From NCBI RefSeq assembly GCF_028389875.1, contig NC_084669.1, positions 34,014,731-34,078,730 on the forward strand: a DNA stretch of 64,000 bases, written 5' to 3'. A model generated the notes under the pieces. It searched no databases and had not been told where the DNA came from. It was given only the letters and a program-made list of their open reading frames with translations. The first letter of the stretch is position 1, and every line of letters begins with the position of its first letter. The DNA comes from Rhea pennata. Taxonomy: Eukaryota; Chordata; Aves; Rheiformes; Rheidae. Below, piece by piece: positions 61,001 through 64,000 of this stretch. The position numbers and the translations under genes are program-made.

Positions 61001-64000
61001 ATTCTATTATTTTTGGTATGGTACTATCTGTATCTATGGACAAAGGCACGTGCAATATGACAAATTTTGTTCTGCTATTAAATTTGAAAATCTGCAAAAC
61101 CAGGATATCAATTAGATCACGTTAGACCATAAAACTAAACCTTTAAGCAAACTGTTTTAGTGCAATTTACAAACTGGGGCAAGTTTAAAAGAAAAGACAG
61201 ACTGGGCACTGAGCAAAAGGCTGATGACTTGCAATCTCCTCTTCATACTAAGATGAGCAGATGGTTCAGCAATACATGATCTTTTTCTTTACCCTGCATT
61301 TTCACTGTTTCAGAAAGAATAACTGTTTACTTACAAAGTACTTCTTGAATCTTAGCAATTAAGAGCTTCATTTTCTCCCTCCCTCTTGGTTGAAGGAGCA
61401 AGATTCACAGACTAAGCTACACAAGAATTAAATGCCCTGTAGGATTTTCCTCTCGTATGTTCCTAATTTAAAGTAGTTTTAACTTGGAAAAAAAAAAAGT
61501 CTCTCTCTTAGACAAGTTTTTCCACAAGTCCTGAAACATCTCCTCCATGAGGATGTTAATATTAGTTTGAAATCCTTATGAAATGCAAATCAAAAAATGG
61601 GACTGCAATTTGCTTTTTTTAAAATGTGCTATATGAAGCTTTTCATACAACTGATACAGTAGTGGCCCTTGTTCCAAGAAGGATTATATGCAATACTGGG
61701 AAGAACAGAAAGAGCCTTTGGGCCAGGAAGAGGAGGTAGGCACAATCCCTCTTACCCTTCTGAAAGACAGTCACATGAAACAGCATGACTATGAGAAGCT
61801 TCTCAACATATGGCTGGTTCTACAGATCTTTGCTGCTGTTCTTCTGTCTTCCCACTCTAACAGAGGAATTCACATCTGGTGGAGTGAACTTTCTGCTTAA
61901 CTGTCCAAATAATATTTGACTTGGCTGTGTGTCTTTTTTTTATGAGAATCCTGACCTGCTGGTGACGTGCTAGACTCCTAGAATGTCCTGAGAAGCATAA
62001 AGACTCAAATAATTTTCCCAAATAAAATGATCCACGATTTTTCTGAGTACAACTATTTTTTCTTCTTGTGCAAAACAACACAGCAGGTTGGAAAGTGCAG
62101 AGCATACCATAAGGTTAAGACACCACTCTGCTTTAACCAGACTTACTGCTGCCTCTCCCAGTGCTGCTTCCCAGAAACAGGGAATCTTTGTTCACAGCAA
62201 CATTTTCAGACAGCTGTAACCAGACGAACACAATCTACCATTCAAAGCCATGGGTGAACAAGTGCAGATCTCTTACAAAACCTCTGAATTTGAGCTATGA
62301 ATCAAACAGGAATTTCAAAGAGGGCACCCACAGAAACACAAGTCAAAAATCACATCCAGTATTCTCCTTCAAGCCCCATCCACAAACAAAACACAGTCCA
62401 AGATCCTAAAAGGCATCCCTGTATATTACAGAACCTGTGTGTTGCCCCAAAACCAGACAGCATTTCAAAAGGTTCAGATAACGGCAAGCTCTTTTTCTGT
62501 TTTGAATGGTAGGACATGTCCAAGGTGGCAACGCTAGCACATTTCCACAGCTCTCTAACTTTCCAACAAGACTTGTGATAGCAAAATAAGACATCTCCTC
62601 AGCATTTTAAAACACTGAAGTAATCCTTCATAGAAGAGGGCAGAAACAAGTTCCTTTTAAACTGAGAGATGAAAGCCTTAAGCACAAAACAGAAATTCAA
62701 AAATGGATTCAGGTAGTCTCTCGCCTCCTACAAAATCCCATGCTGCTTAGGAGGCTATGGAAACTCCAATGTCAGTTGTCAACTCTATTCAACAAAGGAA
62801 GAGAGAAGAACTGATGATATGTACTATAGGAAAACTAGTACCGGAAAAAAAGCTTTTGGCATTTGAAATGCTTAAATTAGAGCCCTGAAGACCAAGTCTC
62901 AACACACTCCATGCATTAGAACCTGCGAACACTTGGAAAAAGAGTCTGCCTTGGCCACAGCATCCCTGTGTTCAGCTTCAATGCATAAAGGATATCTTTT
63001 CTGTATCAGCAGAAACTCATTTCAGCCAGTGTTTTACAGAAAAAGACTAAGTAGATTTTGCAGTCCTCAGAAAGGTCAACACCACATTAGTCCTCACCAT
63101 CTGTGGTTTAATTAACTATAGCTTCCTCTGGCTGCTTAGAGGTTTTCTGATGGTTTAAGACATGAATTAAATGAAAACTAGTACATAACCAACTTGAGAG
63201 GCATCTTTACAATGTTTATATGCTAAAAACTACACATGAAAATAAGCCTTTCATTAAGTAATTTAATGGTACAAGGACCACATGTAAATTCAAACAATGT
63301 AAATGAATTCAGAGATCAATGCATCAGAGGCCTGAACCTTCAGTTTTCTGATGACAAGCATTTTACACAGCTCAAATCATTTGTTATCTGAATTTCCTTT
63401 TGCTTCCAGCAGTACTACTATCAACACTGCATTTCAGCTTACTGCATTTTAAGAACTATGGTAGTTCGGCGCTCTGTTCAACATACTCGTCTTTCACCTT
63501 AGCCATACCCACTTTGCACCAAATATACAATGAAGGAGGCCTCAAAAACACTATCATTTCATCATAATGATTTGTAGAATACATATTCAAAAAATATAGG
63601 CATTTTTTCCATCAAGTTGAAAAATCTTTCTTCTTATTTCATCAGAAAACACCCAGAGATCAATTTGTATAAAATAAGCTGTATCTTTTTTTTTTTTTTT
63701 TGGTTTGGTTTGGCACAGAATCTTTTGGAAAATTTCACAAGGAACAGGATGACTGCAACAGCAGCCTGCCGCCTGCTGCCATGGCCCTCAGAGCAGTGGC
63801 AACAAAAAGTGTTGTTTAAATTTAGACTGCTGATACCTTGCACTATTCCTCTAAAATACAAATGTCCTGATTTTCTCCCATAAAAGCAAAACAAAATAAA
63901 CAGATGCCCTGTTTTCACCACGCCTCAAAAACACCCAAATCCACGCATCTTTTAACTATTCCTCTTTCTTAAATGTCTCCATGGTTCTCGTATTGTTTTA
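58014..64000 (-). other. JMJD1C intron upstream of window exon 1 (continues beyond window)
   Basis: About 6 kb of AT-rich sequence. I searched by eye for the expected upstream exons (the region ending FQPYQ in the family) and found none, so they lie beyond 64,000. A TA/CA simple repeat lies near 60,790-60,830 and a T run at 63687-63701. Confidence 0.65.

Noticed and set aside
1..64000. CRISPR arrays, bacterial operons, tRNA or rRNA genes, endogenous viral genes
   Set aside because: I found no regularly spaced repeats, no cloverleaf-like sequence I could support, no viral gene frames; the window is ordinary eukaryotic genic DNA.

Overview
The window is vertebrate nuclear DNA and most likely avian. 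It carries two intron-rich genes whose proteins match vertebrate families closely. Introns are short compared with mammals. I recognise no Alu/L1-type or CR1-type interspersed repeat in 64 kb, and the AT-rich background is broken by short CpG-rich patches. Species cannot be read from the sequence alone.

Layout. Positions 1-10,110 hold the 3' part of NRBF2 on the + strand. Three coding exons (5689-5773, 7364-7404, 8562-9275) give about 279 residues. The first exon, encoding about ten N-terminal residues, lies left of the window. A 3' UTR runs to about 10,110. Positions 10,110-17,985 are a gene-free interval containing CpG-rich patches, microsatellites and one perfect 12-bp hairpin. Positions 17,985-64,000 hold JMJD1C (KDM3C) on the - strand, running towards NRBF2. 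I resolve 23 coding exons between 58,013 and 18,807, all bounded by AG/GT, plus a 3' UTR ending near 17,985. They encode about 2,392 residues: everything except roughly the first 145-150, whose exons must lie beyond 64,000. Reading phases close at every junction, with one exception.

The exception is the most checkable anomaly in the window. The JMJD1C exon at 30,866-30,997 carries one extra base, which makes a frameshift and an immediate stop just before the Fe-binding part of the JmjC domain. An assembly or sequencing indel is the likeliest explanation; a real disrupting allele is possible.

Biology. NRBF2 is a MIT-domain/coiled-coil subunit of the autophagy PI3-kinase complex I (VPS34-VPS15-Beclin1-ATG14). 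JMJD1C is a nuclear Jumonji protein of the KDM3 family with a cysteine-rich zinc finger, LXXLL motifs and a C-terminal JmjC domain. The two are convergent neighbours, as I recall for human 10q21. They do not form a functional unit. I found no sign of a novel system. The remaining points of interest are CpG-rich patches (one overlapping a JMJD1C exon and enriching it for alanine), two strong inverted repeats and possible alternative transcript ends or starts.
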